DNA of 64,000 nt from Streptomyces spinosisporus (GTDB lineage Bacteria; Actinomycetota; Actinomycetes; Streptomycetales; Streptomycetaceae): the NCBI RefSeq assembly GCF_022698145.1, contig NZ_JALDAX010000001.1, positions 806,001 through 870,000 on the forward strand, in the 5' to 3' direction. The notes beneath the pieces are model-generated. The model was not told the DNA's origin. It worked only from the letters and a program-made list of their open reading frames with translations, and did no database searches. Each line of letters opens with the position of its first letter. Position 1 is the first letter of the stretch. The position numbers and the translations under genes are program-made. Shown here piece after piece: positions 62,414 through 64,000 of the stretch.

Positions 62414-64000
62414 GTGGGACAGCCCTCCCCTGCCCAGAAGGACCAACCCGTCGACGCTCGGGGCGACAAGGACTGGTGGCGCTCCGCCGTCATCTACCAG
62501 GTCTACGTCCGCAGCTTCGCCGATGCCGACGGCGACGGCACCGGTGACCTCGCGGGCGTCCGCTCCCGGCTGCCGTATCTCGCCGAACTCGGCGTAGACG
62601 CCCTGTGGTTCACCCCCTGGTATCTGTCACCGATGAAGGACGGCGGCTACGACGTCGCCGACTACCGCGCCATCGACCCGTCGTTCGGGACGCTCGCCGA
62701 GGCGGAGAAGCTCATCGCGGAGGCCCGCGAGCTGGGCATCCGCACCATCGTCGACATCGTGCCCAACCATGTCTCCGACCAGCACCCGTGGTTCAGGGCC
62801 GCGCTCGCGGCCGGGCCCGGCAGCCCCGAGCGCGAGATGTTCCACTTCCGGCCCGGACGCGGAGCGCACGGCCAACTCCCGCCCAACGACTGGCCGTCGC
62901 AGTTCGTCGGCTCCACCGAACCGGTGTGGACGCGGCTGCCCGACGGCGACTGGTATCTGCATCTGTTCACGCCCGAGCAGCCCGACCTCAACTGGGCCCA
63001 CCCGGCCGTGCGCCAGGAGCACGAGGACATCCTGCGGTTCTGGTTCGAGCGGGGCGTGGCGGGCGTCCGCATCGACTCGGCGGCACTGCTCGCCAAGGAC
63101 CCCGAACTGCCCGACTTCATCGAGGGCGTGGACCGCAACCCCTTCGTCGACCGCGACGAACTCCACGACATCTACCGCTCCTGGCGGGCCGTCGCCGACG
63201 AGTACGACGGGGTGTTCGTCGGCGAGGTGTGGCTGCCCGACGCCGAGCGCTTCGCCCGCTATCTGCGCCCCGACGAGCTGCACACGGCCTTCAACTTCTC
63301 CTTCCTGTCCTGCCCTTGGGACGCGGGCAGGCTCCGTACGTCGATCGACACGACGCTCGCCGAGCACGCCCCGGTGGGGGCGCCGGCCACCTGGGTGCTG
63401 TGCAACCACGACGTCACCCGGACCGTCACCCGCTACGGCCGCGCCGACACCGGGTTCGACTTCGCGGCCAAGGCCTTCGGCACCCCGACCGACCTGGACC
63501 TCGGCACCCGGCGCGCCCGCGCCGCCGCCCTGCTCTCGCTCGCCCTGCCCGGCGCCGTCTACCTCTACCAGGGCGAGGAGCTCGGCCTGCCCGAGGCGGA
63601 CATCCCGCGCGAGCGCATCGAGGACCCGATGTACTTCCGCTCCGGCGGCACCGACCCCGGCCGCGACGGCTGCCGGGTCCCCCTGCCGTGGTCCGCGGAG
63701 GCGCCGTACGCCGGTTTCGGCTCCCGTCAGGAGCCGTGGCTGCCGCAGCCCGCCGGCTGGTCCGCGTACGCCGCCGACCGCCAGGCCGCCGACCCCGCCT
63801 CGATGCTCACCCTCTACCGCGAGGGCATCCGGCTGCGCCCCCTCTTCGGCACCGGCCCGCTCACCTGGCTGCCCGCACCCGAGGGCGTCCTCGCCTTCGG
63901 CCGGGCCGGCGCCCTGTGCGTGGTGAACCTCGCCGACACCCCCGCCGAGCTGCCCGCCCACACCGAACTCCTCCTCGGCAGCGGCCCCTTGGACGCCGAG
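62414..64000 (+). CDS. Alpha-glucosidase, glycoside hydrolase family 13 (3' end beyond window)
   Basis: 529 codons from the GTG at 62414, open to the last base, so only the C-terminal end is missing (family members are ~550-560 aa). AGAAAGG lies about 9 nt upstream; an ATG at 62407 is out of frame. GH13 catalytic residues: nucleophile Asp221 (GVRIDSAALL), acid/base Glu271 (VFVGEVWLPD) and Asp333 (NHDVTR), plus DIVPNHVSD. No signal peptide, so it hydrolyses imported maltose-type sugars to glucose in the cytosol. Confidence 0.95.
   Translation, partial: MGQPSPAQKDQPVDARGDKDWWRSAVIYQVYVRSFADADGDGTGDLAGVRSRLPYLAELGVDALWFTPWYLSPMKDGGYDVADYRAIDPSFGTLAEAEKLIAEARELGIRTIVDIVPNHVSDQHPWFRAALAAGPGSPEREMFHFRPGRGAHGQLPPNDWPSQFVGSTEPVWTRLPDGDWYLHLFTPEQPDLNWAHPAVRQEHEDILRFWFERGVAGVRIDSAALLAKDPELPDFIEGVDRNPFVDRDELHDIYRSWRAVADEYDGVFVGEVWLPDAERFARYLRPDELHTAFNFSFLSCPWDAGRLRTSIDTTLAEHAPVGAPATWVLCNHDVTRTVTRYGRADTGFDFAAKAFGTPTDLDLGTRRARAAALLSLALPGAVYLYQGEELGLPEADIPRERIEDPMYFRSGGTDPGRDGCRVPLPWSAEAPYAGFGSRQEPWLPQPAGWSAYAADRQAADPASMLTLYREGIRLRPLFGTGPLTWLPAPEGVLAFGRAGALCVVNLADTPAELPAHTELLLGSGPLDAE

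Overview
The window is high-GC actinobacterial DNA, almost certainly Streptomyces. Third codon positions are strongly G/C, GTG starts and 4-nt start/stop overlaps are common, and the gene content is typical of the genus: the OpcA form of the oxidative pentose-phosphate pathway, many extracellular glycosidases, Tat-type lipoproteins, DasR-like boxes at a chitinase gene, and LacI/DeoR/GntR/IclR/MarR regulators. I see no tRNA, rRNA, insertion sequence, CRISPR array or phage genes.

Layout. 0-5.1 kb: pentose-phosphate operon tkt-tal-zwf-opcA on the minus strand, divergent from an AraC regulator. 6.2-9.1 kb: secreted GH16 beta-glucanase and an L,D-transpeptidase lipoprotein. 9.4-17.7 kb: an FAD oxidoreductase fused to a TPR domain, an MMPL transporter, a VOC protein, a two-component system and an IclR regulator. 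17.8-22.2 kb: a MarR regulator divergent from an SDR / amidohydrolase / acyl-CoA ligase / MaoC catabolic operon. 22.2-36.9 kb: a glycan-uptake and degradation locus (GH2, three-gene ABC importer, PfkB kinase, DeoR regulator, GH4, GH38, GH29). 37-39.8 kb: a sulfotransferase and a secreted GH18 chitinase. 39.8-47.5 kb: ATP-grasp enzyme, metallophosphoesterase with a Sfp-type phosphopantetheinyl transferase, a small unknown protein, an alpha/beta hydrolase, an XRE/ImmA pair with a stand-alone MmyB-like sensor domain, and a cache-domain protein. 47.5-58.0 kb: a trans-4-hydroxyproline-type uptake and catabolic cluster (GntR, Pot-type ABC importer, three-subunit FAD/[2Fe-2S] dehydrogenase, DapA-family deaminase, proline-racemase-family epimerase, second GntR). 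58.1-64.0 kb: a maltose/alpha-glucoside-type operon (LacI, binding protein, two permeases, GH13 alpha-glucosidase that runs off the end).

How it works together. Most of the window is soil-saprophyte nutrient capture. Secreted GH16 and GH18 enzymes open beta-glucan and chitin. ABC importers bring oligosaccharides inside, where enzymes without signal peptides (GH2, GH4, GH38, GH29, GH13) trim them, and released sugars can enter glycolysis and the pentose-phosphate pathway. The hydroxyproline-type and CoA-ester operons feed 2-oxoglutarate-linked metabolism and beta-oxidation-like metabolism. Most operons have a local regulator and a visible palindromic or repeated control site.

The most noteworthy structures are a perfect 40-bp palindrome at 23121-23160 whose 9-bp core recurs twice in the hydroxyproline cluster, triplicate 22-bp repeats upstream of the hydroxyproline dehydrogenase genes, the FAD-oxidoreductase/TPR fusion, tandem duplications at three gene 3' ends, and the XRE/ImmA/sensor-domain trio. 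All functions are read from motifs and context; nothing was searched against a database.
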